DNA of 64,000 nt from Bryoerythrophyllum caledonicum (Eukaryota > Streptophyta > Bryopsida > Pottiales > Pottiaceae), in NCBI GenBank assembly GCA_963971425.1, contig OZ020520.1, positions 26,378,724 through 26,442,723 on the forward strand, given 5' to 3'. Every line of letters starts with the position of its first letter. Within the stretch, counting starts at the first letter, position 1. Shown here one piece after another: positions 47,401 to 56,655 of the stretch. A model generated the notes under the pieces. The model saw only the letters and a list, made by a program, of their open reading frames with translations, searched no databases and had not been told where the DNA came from. A program made the translations under genes and the position numbers.

Positions 47401-48017
47401 GCGGTGGCAAGGAGTCTCTCGCCTTGCCGTAGCTCGAGGACCTCATCATCAATTCCTACCGCGGTAGAAACGTGGATTTGATTGGCCCGTAAATCCCGGT
47501 AGCTGATCAGACTCCGGGGGGCATCCGGGACATACATTGCCCTCTTGCAGGTGAGGGGGGCTCCCCCGGGCAAGACTATGTTTGCCCGGCCCTCGCGGAA
47601 TTTAAAGGTCCGCTTGCCTGCGATGGTGATTATATCACAAGTTTGCCACGGCTCGTTCCTAGTTCTGAACTCAAAGAACGCCGGGTCTTGGAGAATGGTG
47701 TGAGTGGACGCACTGTCTAACAAAGCAACTCTCGCTTTGCTAGGTTGTGACCCAAACTGTACCATATAGTTTTCTGGGTCGACATCGTTTAGCGTAAGGG
47801 AGGGGGCATCGAGAGTATGGGTTTCTCTCTTTCCTTCCCTTAAGGACTTTAACTCTCTATACATGTCGACGATATATTGTGACGCTCGACAATCCTTAAG
47901 AAAGTGCCCTGGACGACCACACTTGTGACATGACCCTCGCGATCCACTCCCTGATGTACTTGTCGACTTATCGGGTCGATGTGTACCTCGGGTTCTTGTC
48001 TGATTGCTGTTGATCAC
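44421..48017 (-). CDS. Copia pol polyprotein (with nucleocapsid zinc knuckle)
   Basis: 1,198 codons open. In order: CCHC zinc knuckle CHKCGRPGHFLKDC (residues 30-43); aspartic protease with LLDSAST (Asp101); integrase with an H-H-C-C zinc region (HRRLGHPG ... CAACIQGK) and catalytic Asp (GDICGP), Asp (RMDNALEF) and Glu (NGLAEAY); reverse transcriptase with FKVRLVAQGFTQKPGIDF, YGLKQAGRAWY and YVDDL; RNase H with GYADAGF and KADRVKHISPHLF; tail ADVLTKALP. The RNase H segment reads STNHADL, with Asp where Glu is usual. The zinc knuckle normally belongs to gag, so the frame change falls inside gag. The methionine at 48017 is probably not a real start; the frame is likely entered from gag. Confidence 0.95.
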   Translation of the reverse strand: MINSNQTRTRGTHRPDKSTSTSGSGSRGSCHKCGRPGHFLKDCRASQYIVDMYRELKSLREGKRETHTLDAPSLTLNDVDPENYMVQFGSQPSKARVALLDSASTHTILQDPAFFEFRTRNEPWQTCDIITIAGKRTFKFREGRANIVLPGGAPLTCKRAMYVPDAPRSLISYRDLRANQIHVSTAVGIDDEVLELRQGERLLATAHAGATGLYELPLVGAVPSPARKSEEEDGGRRSPCLPLKGVPMSFLTTSTKADVWHRRLGHPGTTMMRKMVPTLVGHDLCTQDAERVEECAACIQGKLIRQPSRWTLPTEMSAPLHRLHGDICGPINPKSGQFQYFFVLVDASGRHAEVSLLTTRNMVFPKTLAMIIRFRTHFPDNQICFLRMDNALEFKSQAFEDFCTATGISLTYSAPYEHSQNGLAEAYIKKIQLIVRPLLIHASLAPEFWGHAVLHAAVLLRLRPTLLLTQSPLEMASGRTPNVAHLRTFGCEVWIPAPEPQQKTITPHRNRGIYLGYDSPSVIRYKLINRDDIHKARFQNCKFIETRFPSAQTKTKHSNLNFRSPETLTLNPDPRTALTDSEVRKILNLQNLAEKIPDGFYSGPRIVRSPVPGSGNPASEPVKKRKLNHTPRSRAPTVLNTELEQPWDDVEMFLSSLATLDSDPLTLKQAQKSDEWPQWEKAIEAEYSSLRKRGVFGPLVTNLLDKPIGHKLIFTRKRNDLGEVIRFKVRLVAQGFTQKPGIDFEQTYSPVMDSTSFRYLLSLAVQLSLETRLLDVVTAYLYGDLDAEIHIQPPPGFLPDQTKPIPGKYSGLKIRKALYGLKQAGRAWYHHLKTYLLSQGFTNDPALPCIFVLRDTMGFVILAVYVDDLNSIGTVALSARVEKLLTDKFEMKVLGRTSFCLGLQIQHYPDGSILLHQQTYVKKLLLLFNMADANALSAPMIGKSRTDEDPYRPAEEEEEEVDRPKYLAVVGALLYLATNTRPDISFAVSVLARHNQKPTDRHWRGVKHLLRYLRGTTDLGLHFHKTKSSAITGYADAGFKTDPATGKSQTGYVFIKNGAPISWRSTKQTITATSTNHADLVAFHEASREAVWIRTMHYTIFKMSGISHQEEPITLFEDNAACIEQVSSGFIKADRVKHISPHLFSYTQDLIETRQIQAKKIASAENIADVLTKALPAHQHRKLIKAAGMRTLTELASE

Positions 48018-48765
48018 GACGTGGGGGGCGCCAATCGCCTCGGGATCGTCGCCTGGGAGCCTCCGCGCTGTGGGTTTCTCGCCTGGGGTTTGTCGACTTC
48101 GACGGCGTCGTCGAGTTGGGCTGCTTGCGGCTCTCCTTTACTTCGCTTGTGTGAACCTCCTTCGCAGGTCGCGCCTCGGCATTTTTAAGGAGCATCTGCT
48201 GCTGCTTTTCAGCTAAAAGCAAATATGACATAAGCTCCGAATGTTGTGTAAATCGCATGTTACGGTACTGCTGAGCTAGAATAGCACATGCGGGGGGAAA
48301 AGTTGAGAGGGTCTTATCGATTAAGTCGACGTCGGTAACCGTGTCGCCGCAGAGGCGAAGCTGCGCGACGATGCGGTGTAGTTCGGAGTTGAACGCGATG
48401 AAATTCGGAAAATCCAGTACGCGCAGACTGAGCCAGTCGCTGCGGGCTTGGGGGAGGAAAATCGTTTCCTCATGCTTGAAGCGCGCTTCCAATGCTGACC
48501 AGAGTACCGCCGGATCTTCAACCTGTATGTATTGTTGACGCAGGGACGCATCGATGTGTCGCCGGATGATGAGAAGCGTCTGCCACTTGTAGGTGGCTGG
48601 TATCTCCGCCTCGGGCTCTCCCTCCAGCGTGACGATCAGCTCCTCCGCGCTCAAGTAGGTCTTCATATCGACGTACCAATTAAGGTAATTCGAGCCGTCT
48701 GCCTCAAGTGGGTCGAAGAAAAGTGGGGTGGTTCGTGTCTCTCTTGGTTTTATCACCGTCGCCAT
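47968..48765 (-). CDS. Copia gag (capsid part)
   Basis: 265 codons starting MATVIKPRETRTTPLFFDPL, with the copia gag pattern NYLNWYVDMKTYL and a helical middle ending in a basic Arg/Gln-rich tail. The frame stops at 47968, before the zinc knuckle, which continues in the +1 frame (pol). The two frames overlap by 50 bp. The protein should form the virus-like particle. Start chosen as the first ATG after the leader, about 190 bp downstream of the 5' LTR. Confidence 0.92.
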   Translation of the reverse strand: MATVIKPRETRTTPLFFDPLEADGSNYLNWYVDMKTYLSAEELIVTLEGEPEAEIPATYKWQTLLIIRRHIDASLRQQYIQVEDPAVLWSALEARFKHEETIFLPQARSDWLSLRVLDFPNFIAFNSELHRIVAQLRLCGDTVTDVDLIDKTLSTFPPACAILAQQYRNMRFTQHSELMSYLLLAEKQQQMLLKNAEARPAKEVHTSEVKESRKQPNSTTPSKSTNPRRETHSAEAPRRRSRGDWRPPRRDQQQSDKNPRYTSTR

Positions 48766-48940
48766 CGCGAGGTGGTGTGTGCCTATGGCTCTAGTGGGGG
48801 ATTCCTAAAAAGCTGACGTCACTCCGGCCGCTCAATCTCTTGGTAATAAAGTCTTCTGTCTAAACAACTGTAGTGCAGATTCGGAGTGTGTCAGAAAAAT
48901 GAACAGTGAAACGAATTGTGCTTTCTAGGAATATGAGCTA

Positions 48941-48956
48941 TACAGTGCTGATAACG
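48941..48956 (-). other. Primer-binding site candidate
   Basis: Minus strand reads CGTTATCAGCACTGTA immediately after the 5' LTR. It differs from the common TGGTATCAGAGC site. Some copia lineages prime from an internal tRNA fragment; I infer that type here from position and wording. Confidence 0.5.
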
Positions 48957-49237
48957 TGTTAAGAGAGGACAATATACAACACCACCATGTCCACATGAAA
49001 GAGAGCTCTGACCGGGTGAGGTCAGCTCTTATATACTTAAGAGGTGGTTAGGTGGCATTAATAGCCAATCAGCCACCTAATTCAGTAGTGGGCGATGTAA
49101 TCAAGACTGCCATAATTAGGTAGGTAAGTTTACTTACCTACCCTAATTAGGTAGGTAAGTCTCATAAATACCGCCTAACTACAGTGGACCCGGGAGTTTA
49201 AGTAAGAGTAGCTAGGCTATTTTAGGCTATCTCAACA
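48957..49237 (-). repeat. 5' LTR of the young copia element
   Basis: 281 bp with TG...CA ends. Contains a CCAAT-type box (AGCCAATCAG on plus, 49064-49073), a TATA box, and a hairpin formed by AATTAGGTAGGTAAG and its inverse separated by TTTA. Confidence 0.97.
49027..49034 (-). promoter_or_regulatory. LTR TATA box
   Basis: TATATAAG on the minus strand inside the 5' LTR, about 70 bp before its inner end; it should set the start of the retrotransposon RNA. Confidence 0.7.
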
Positions 49238-49242
49238 AGTAT

Positions 49243-50473
49243 ATACAGTTTTTTTTTAAAAAAACAAGCAAAGGCCTCAAAGAACCTATGAAGACCATAC
49301 ACTTTTGTCCATGGATTTGTATAATACATATTATAATAATAATAAAAATAGTCCAATACTGTCTGGTGGAATACTTTGGTGAAACCTATAGAGATACCTC
49401 ACATAACAATGTCTCTTTGTTAGCAGAAATGCTATCTTGTGAGCGGCGAGCAGCGAGCGGTAAGCAATGAATTTATGATAGTTATTTGCATGGTTTTTAT
49501 TATGGAAGTGAAAGGAACGCCTATTGCCGTGGCTGTACGCAAACTATTTTTATAAATTGAAGAAAACAATTGTAAAAGGACAAGAAAATGAGGACCTTGA
49601 GGTGCATTATTTTTTCTTAAAAATAAAGGTGGCGCCTATGGCCATCGTTTACATTTAGACTATTTGGACAAATTTTTAGAACAAAAAGAAGAAGGGCAAG
49701 AGTTAGGGACGTAGGTTTCCAATGACATTGTACGAAGATCTGTGGTTGTCAAGTAGAGGAGGAAATTTATAATTCAAAAATGGAAAATACCATTTGAAGA
49801 TTTTTCGGCAGTACATGTAAACGTCAAAATGAGATGATTATTTTAAACATTTATAAACTTATTTCAATATTCATGATGCAGTAATTCTATGCCCAACATC
49901 AAAATTAAGATATTATCGATAATTTATATCCATCCTTTAGCAAAAAATTATAGAAGGTTGTGAGACAATTGCAATTGTGATAACCACAAATAAAAACCGT
50001 CATGAAAATAACGAGCACAAAGGAACAAATGGAGGAATCACCATTCCTTTCGAGACAATTCATTGTCGCTGACCTCATCGATAAATGGTTCACCACTTTC
50101 TGATCCACTATCATTTGAATTGTTTGGAAAAATGAATCAGAGGAAGAAAGATAAAAAAATCCATAGAAGCACTGAGTTCCATCATGATTTCATCTTCCTT
50201 TGTATAAAGATCGATGAGAGCCTCTATAAGGTTCTAGGACTTCTTTCTTGCACCCTGCTATGGTGTCTCGGTGGAGACCCTTACAATGAGTCAGTCATGG
50301 GTAATGAAGTTGATCAAATGACCATTAGTTGATAACACAATTTCATCCGTGAGAAGCTCCATTCCATTATCAAAGACAAATGGAACTAGCGGGCCGGACT
50401 TCCTAAAGAAACACTTGACCATGAAGGACTTGTGCGTGCGGCGTGGGCGGGCGTCAGAGTAGAGAGGAAGTCC
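49243..50473. other. AT-rich spacer between the copia elements
   Basis: No supported gene or repeat. Confidence 0.4.
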
Positions 50474-50478
50474 GTTGA

Positions 50479-50879
50479 TGGTATCGAGTTTCAAAAGGAG
50501 TAGAGAAATGATTACACAAGCAAATGAAACACAGACGATAATACAAACAATGCTTGGAGTGAGATGTTGCATTCTTTCAAAGGTCTTTACTTATACTACC
50601 ACTTAGTGGCATTTCATGCATCTTGCAAGTGGCATCTCAAGCATCTTGCAAGTGTCTTTTAAAATATCTTGCAAGTCATGGGCCACATGACCACCCACTT
50701 GTCCTTGCTTATCCCATGCAAGACATGTAGGTTGGTCCAACCTCTTTGACCTTGTGCCATGCATGTACCTCTCAAGTTCCCTCACCTCTCCCCCTTTTCT
50801 CCCCATTTACTTTCTCCTCTAAATCTACCTCAACTATTTACAATGCCGTAATAACTACGAGCAACTCTTAACTCCAAAA
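50479..50879 (-). repeat. 3' LTR of the old copia element
   Basis: 401 bp, alignable along its length with 59325-59727. Contains a local triplication of ATCTTGCAAGT (near 50610-50670). Confidence 0.9.
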
Positions 50880-50939
50880 CTCCCACTTTGCAAGTAGTTA
50901 CCACCTTGTAATCCCATTGCCATAACTAACCTTTGATGT

Positions 50940-51200
50940 CGCTCTCTCGCAAGTGCCTTCGTCAACACATCGGCCACCATGTCTTCCATTGACAATACTT
51001 TAAGCTAATCTCGCCGCTCCCCAGCTTCTTGCGAATGAAGTGATGTTGCATATCAATGTGCTTTGTGCGTAAGTGGTGTGTGGGGTTCTTTGCAAGGGAT
51101 ATGCACCCTAGGTTGTTGCACATGATGGTCGATGCTCTGTTTTGAAAGAACCCCACATCCGCTAAAAGCTTGCAAAGCCAAATGGCCTCCTTTGTACTTT
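50940..51200 (-). pseudogene. Copia RNase H, C-terminal part
   Basis: Minus strand reads STKEAIWLCKLLADVGFF, then STIMCNNLGCISLAKNPTHH, TKHIDMQHHFIR and MVADVLTKALARER, the typical end of a copia polyprotein. Joining it to 55640-55099 across the insertion, with one GGCTA copy removed, keeps the frame exactly (EYMSTSQSTKEAIWL). Confidence 0.9.
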
Positions 51201-51205
51201 GGCTA

Positions 51206-54200
51206 TGTGGAACTCCGTTCCCACATGGTGCCGGAAGTTAACCTTAAATTCCGGCAAAAACAAAAAAATTAGTTAAGTAGTTACGATAGTTCGTACCAGA
51301 ATACAACCTATAGTCAGCTTGTAAGAATAAAGACGGATGGACCCGGCTACAAACCCTAATTGAGCCTAAAGCTGCTAAACGCAGAACCGGAGTAGTTAAC
51401 GGAATTCCGGGACAGTCTGTCATCCGGAACCGTCAGCCGGAGCTGTCACCATCAACTGTCATCATGAGCCGTACTAACGGCTAGACTACTAAAGGCCGTG
51501 GCTCGAGGGGAAACTCTTTCTTTTTGTTTCTTCTTCTTGTACTGAGGCTCCCCTTCAGCGCGCTCTTTCTCTCTCTCTCTCTTCCTTTCTCTCTCACTCT
51601 TGCGGTTTTCTAAACCGTTGGCCGTAAGGATTTGGAGCGTAGACGGTTAGAATAGACATGCGACCGTTAGGGAGGGTTTTGGTGAGGTTGGTGCGTACAG
51701 GGACAACGTTGAGAGACTGTGAGGAAGTAGGCAAGACTCATGAAGACGGTCCCTATGACAAAGAAGAAGAGAATGGATAGAGACGGCCGCGGAAGGAGAG
51801 ACAAAGAGTCGGCTGTTGCGCTCTCTCCCTTGACTCGAGTTACTCCAGACATTTCAGAGGACCTAGACGAGTACAACATGCTGAAGGAGAGCCTGAAGAC
51901 GATGGGGTGCGAAGGCTTGCTCAAGGTAGCCTGGGGCATCCGGGAGGAGGTTTACGTCAAGGAACTTGTAGGCACTCCGGACCCGAAGTACAAAGGGTTG
52001 CTGCGAGCCCATCCGAAGCTCTGGAGAGTTCCGGAATGGTCCCAGGCGTACGACTTTCGAGCCAGCTGCACAAAGATGGTGGAACGGCGAGACGAGTTCC
52101 TGGCGGAGGAGTTTGGGGGACAAGCCGACTTGAAAGAGGGCTACAATGTGCAAGACCTTCTGCACCGGGATGCCCAACTCGTGCTAGGGTTCTTAAACCC
52201 TATCTTCAATCCGGAAAAGCCGAGACGGGTGGTGGCGAAATGGGCATGTACTTTCCTCAAAGCACTCCGGGGGAAGATTGTCGTTGACTAGGGGACATTC
52301 ATGACCGAAATGATCAACTGGCTAGTAGCTTACCTCCAAAAGGTGAGAAAATCGGCAATCCCCCTAGCTTCCTACGTGGTGCATCTCTACTGCCACCACC
52401 AACAGCTCACTCCGGCAGAGGTGCGGCAGTACGACGAAGTACTCAACATCTAGAAGTACGGCGGTGAAGAGTCAGAGGAAGAATTCGGAGGGAAGGAGCC
52501 TGTGCCAGAAGCAACAACCGTCGATACACTGGAAGGCAAGAGGACTCAAAAGAGGCCTCGGGGGAAGGAGCCAATACCGGAGAGTCCGGACATACGCAGC
52601 TCTTCCGCATCGTCCGGAGAAGACGAGTCCGGACCATCAGCGGAGACCAGCCGGAAGAAGAGGAAGATTGATCTGGAGGACTCCAAGGGACAACTGAAGT
52701 AGATGGACGAGCTCACGCGCGAGATCGGCTGGAGAGTTGGCTTCCTTAAGGAGACCAACTACATCATCACCTCCAGCGTGGAACAGATCTTTCGGAGTTT
52801 GGAAGTCGACCGGTTGGAGGACGCCATCAACAGGGTGGTGGAACTCCGGACCAGGGAGACCGACACGAAGGCGCTGCATCTTCAAATCTCCACCATGTAC
52901 AAGGCCAACACGGAGATGGAGAAGAAGGTAAAGCACTACCTTCAGGAGGCAGCTCTGGCGGTGACGGCCCGGAATCACGCGGAGGCAAAGGCCAATGCCT
53001 CCGCAGCTGCCTTAGCGGAGGTCCGGAAGGCCCTGGAATTTCCGGTTGACGTGATCAACCGGAGCCAACCCTTCACCGAACTGGTGGAGAAGAAGGAGAA
53101 GGTGACCAGGGCTAACATCATCCGATTTCTCCTGGACCAAGCGGAGAAGATGGGTCTGACCTGGGAGCAGATGAAGCTGCTAGTCGACAACATCACCCAG
53201 GTGCTCCCGAAAGCGACAACAGTACCGGTACCGGAAGACGTGACGACCCCGGGACGGACCACGGCCACTCCGGAACCACCACCGCCTAAGACAACTCCAG
53301 CTTCGGGTACCTCAGCGAATCCGGAGTCTTTCGACACTTTGTCACCTCGGACACCGGCGGAGGGCATCGTACCTCCCTACCCAAGTATGAGCGAGATTCT
53401 GAAGAAGCTGCGGAATCTGCTGTTGCCACCCAATATGCGCATGCCAGATCCTCCGGCAGAAGACAACCTCCCGGCACCACCGAAGTCCGTGTCCCGGAGA
53501 TTGGCGCCCGGACCAAGGAGTCCTTCCGGAAGCTACAGGGACTTGGTCCAGGAGACGAGGTCAGCTTCCAAGACGTAACCACCAGCACCTCCTGTCCCGG
53601 AAGGTTCACCAGAGTAGCCACCTCCCCCGCCCGACTCCGGTGGCTAGGGTTTCTCCAGCGACCGAACCATCGACCTGGAAGACAAATCTTTCGCCGGCAA
53701 CGTCGAAGAAAGCGAAGGGCAAGCAGCGAGCTCCGGTGGAGATCTCTCCCTCTCGCCGGAGTAGGAGAAATTGGGGGCCGGGTGCACCGACTTATGATAG
53801 TTTAGATGTAGTCTTCTTTTTAGGTCTAGGTTCCGGATCAGCATCGATTAACGATGGGGCCCCAAGTGCACCGGGCTGTTGACAGAATTGACTGACCATT
53901 TTTGTAATTAGAATAGGAATTCTGGAGCCGGAAACTTTTCCGAGATTTTAGGATTTGAGATCCGATCTGGAACTTTTCCGGATTTCTCGGATCTTTTAGA
54001 TAAGATCTAGCGGATTTCCTATAGGAGTAGCTAGGAGGAAAGCTAAGGTTAGAAGGGGCTTAGTTAGTACTTAGTAGTGAGGTTTTGTGGAAAAACCTTC
54101 ATCTTGTTCTTCTCACTTTGGAATAGACGTTGCTCTTTGTACTAAGATTTGCTCCCTGGTACTCTTGGTGTGGCGTGTAGGTCTTCGTGAGTGACAGATC

Positions 54201-55093
54201 CATTCTTGTGTGTGCGGTTGTGTGAGTGTTCTTCCGGAGTAGAGTGATGCATTTGTTTTGCTGGAGGAAAAATCCGTTCAGATCCGGTTAGGAGATCGCC
54301 TGGGAGAGCTGGAGAGAGCTATTGCAGAGGTGTTCCTGGTAGTCTCCAGGGTCCGGGGACCAGAAGTAGCCAGGAGGGGAAGATATGAACTGCAGAGGTG
54401 TTCCTTGTAATCTCTAGGTCACGGAAGAATCCATTTTAAACTGGATTCCGATCAACGCCGGAGTTTTTCTCCAAGATAGAAAAAAAGCCTGATACATAGG
54501 TCCAGATGAAATACCCTATGATAAACATCTGCTCCAGAGAATCGCAACCATACTTGCCGTTATGTCGTTGTAGTCCGGACTAGTCTCTGCGTGACCGCGT
54601 CCGGAAGGCCTTCCGGATGTTGTGAGAGTCTAAGTCTAGCAACATCAATCAAATCACCGGTTAGCAGAGTAGGAAGAGTGGTGTTCGGTCACTATAAGTT
54701 CCGGGCAGTGGGTGTCTAGCCACTTTAAGTCACAAAATAGTGGGAAATCCAGCCATTTATACAAAACATGATCAATGGACTCGGGCCACTTGCTTGAAAA
54801 CTCCAGGAGACTCTCTGAGGAGGAACAGAGTCAAATCAAACTACCTTCCGGACTTCCGGAAATTATTTTCCGGAAGACGTACAAAATCCAGACCCCGGAA
54901 GGATCCGAATCTACCATACATTAGTAAAGAATATAGCTAACATTTGAATGATTCTTGGGATAGATTAGTAATTTGGAGTATTTGGAAAAGAACCTTAGGT
55001 CTCTGTGGGAACAAAACCGGAACGGTTACTTTGAAAGCATTTAGTGACGATTGGGTGCATTCCGGAGGGATACTGTCTCTACAAACTGCAATA
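51206..55093 (+). mobile_element. 3,888-bp insertion of unknown class in the copia RNase H
   Basis: Flanked by direct GGCTA repeats (51201-51205, 55094-55098); removing the insert plus one copy restores the copia frame. It begins TGTGGAACTCC and ends CTGCAATA. TGGTGCCGGAAGTTAACC at 51226 looks like a tRNA primer-binding site, and 53879 onward (TGTTGACAG...) looks LTR-like with a tandem AGAGGTGTTCC duplication. But I found no matching pair of long terminal repeats and no RT or integrase. Best guess: a non-autonomous LTR-retrotransposon derivative with a damaged left LTR. The words CCGGA and TTCCGGAA recur throughout, including noncoding parts. Confidence 0.7.
51740..53578 (+). pseudogene. Gag-like frame of the insertion with three in-frame TAG codons
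   Basis: One frame runs from ATG 51740 to TAA 53578 (613 codons), broken only by TAG at 52289, 52451 and 52700. Segment 1 is helical (LDEYNMLKESLKTMGCEG, FLNPIFNPEKPRR, then after the first TAG GTFMTEMINWLVAYLQK and SYVVHLYCHHQQLTP). It is reminiscent of ORFs in plant Athila/Tat-type retroelements, which I cannot confirm. Segment 3 is an acidic and basic linker (KRPRGKEPIPESPD). Segment 4 is coiled coil followed by a Pro-rich tail. A related frame (SPATSKKAKGKQRAP, RRSRRNWGPGAPTYDSLD) continues shifted at 53640-53880. Not recognised as any host gene. Confidence 0.65.
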
Positions 55094-55098
55094 GGCTA

Positions 55099-56012
55099 GT
55101 TGACATGTACTCGGTTTCTATTGTAGACAATGCAATGGTTGCTTGTCTCTTGCAATTCCACGAGATGGCACCAACTCTAACAAAGAACACACACCTCGAT
55201 GTTGAACGACGCTCGTTCGTATCTCCGGCCCAATCTGCATCGCAATACTCCCTCAAAGCAATGTCCTTACCATCAAGACACAATTTGTGATCTATAGTTA
55301 GATGCAAGTACAGCATGATGTGCTTTACGACACTCCAATGTGTCGGACTAGCCCTAGACATTAATTGGCTTACCATGCTCACTACGAATTCAAGGTCATG
55401 CCGTGTGCCTACCATGACATACATCAATGATCCAACTCCATTCTTGTATAGCACGCATTCCATCTCACCTTGAATTGCCTTAAACTCTTCTTCTAAGAGC
55501 TTCAACAACTTGACATTAACATCAAGAGGAGTACCAATGGGCTTGCACTCCCCCATGTTGAAGCGCTTGAGCACCTCCTCAATATGCTTCTCTTGGCTCA
55601 TGGTGATGGTGCGTGCCTTGTGGTCTCTCCCAAATTTCATATGAAGAGAATACTTTAACTCAACAAGATCTTCATCTCAAATTCCGTGTTGAATTTTCCT
55701 TTGAGCCATGCCTATTTAGCCAAAAGGCTAGCCAAGATAATCAAGTCATCCACATAGATGAGGACTATCAACAAGTAATCACCCGTTTGCTTGATGTACA
55801 AGGAATGGTCCGCTTGGCTCCTTGTAAAACCTTCCTTGGTGAAAAAAACATCGATGGGTTGGTACCATAATCTTGGTGATTGCTTGAATCCATACAATGA
55901 CTTCTTGAACTTGCACACAAGATGATTTAAGTCTTTGTACAAATCCTTGCGGTTGGTCCATGTAAATGTCTTCTTCCAACTCACCGTTCAAGAATACAGT
56001 CTTCACATCCAT
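55099..56012 (-). pseudogene. Copia RT and N-terminal RNase H remnant
   Basis: Minus strand contains MDVKTVFLNGELEEDIYM, QPQGFVQ, the YVDDLIILA catalytic motif, then MKFGRDHKARTITMSQEKH, DYKLCLDGKD-like RNase H text and ALSTIETEYMSTS, where the insertion interrupts it. Frames change at about 55980 and 55700. Confidence 0.9.
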
Positions 56013-56655
56013 TTAATGGGACTCCAAATCCAAGGTCACTCCAAGTGCAAGAATGCACTAAATGGTCGTGAACTTAGCAACGAAAGAAAACGTCTCAAGA
56101 AAGTCCACTTTCGTACTTAAGCGTACCCCTTGACAACTAATCATGCCTTGTGGCGCAACACTGTATCCAAAGCATCTTTCTTCGTACAAAACACCCACTT
56201 CCATCCAACGCTCTTGCAAACCTTTGGAAGACAAGCCAACTCCCCGTACCATTTGCCATGAGCAAGTCGTACTCCTCTTGCATGGCCAACTCCTACTTGC
56301 TCGCATCCTCCAATTGCATAGCCTCAGACATGTTCAAAGGATCCTCTAATGACACCACATTGGCATGTTTTATCTCATGTTGAGGCAAAATGTGGCTCTT
56401 CCACCATTCACCGAGCGGGCAACGCTCTCTTTTTGGATACCGCGGCTCTTGTAAGTTCCCCAAGGCCTCATTGCTCTATGAAGTTTTTAATGAAGATGCT
56501 GCATCTCCTTTTTTGGCATCCAATCTCTCTTCATTTTTTATATCACCATTGCAATCGTTCAAGGATAGTGGTATGGAAGATTTGCCCACCAAGGTAGGGG
56601 TCTCACTTCTCCCACTTGGACTCATCTTCAAAACATCACCAATACTAGGAGTATT

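Larger units (their letters stand above)
44072..49237 (-). mobile_element. Young Ty1/copia LTR retrotransposon, nearly intact
   Basis: 5,166 bp flanked by a perfect 5-bp duplication AGTAT (44067-44071 and 49238-49242). The two 281-bp LTRs differ at one base, so the insertion is very recent. Gag and pol lie on the minus strand with domains in copia order (protease, integrase, RT, RNase H). Gag and pol are each fully open but in different frames. GC content is clearly higher than in surrounding DNA. Confidence 0.97.

Noticed and set aside
52289..52702. Programmed readthrough of three TAG codons as the normal state
   Set aside because: Three stops plus a TAA and a later frameshift in a transposon insertion fit decay better.
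55004..55012. TGTGGGAAC near the right end as a terminal inverted repeat with GTTCCCACA at 51218
   Set aside because: Only 9 bp, and neither copy is at the border defined by the GGCTA duplication; probably chance.
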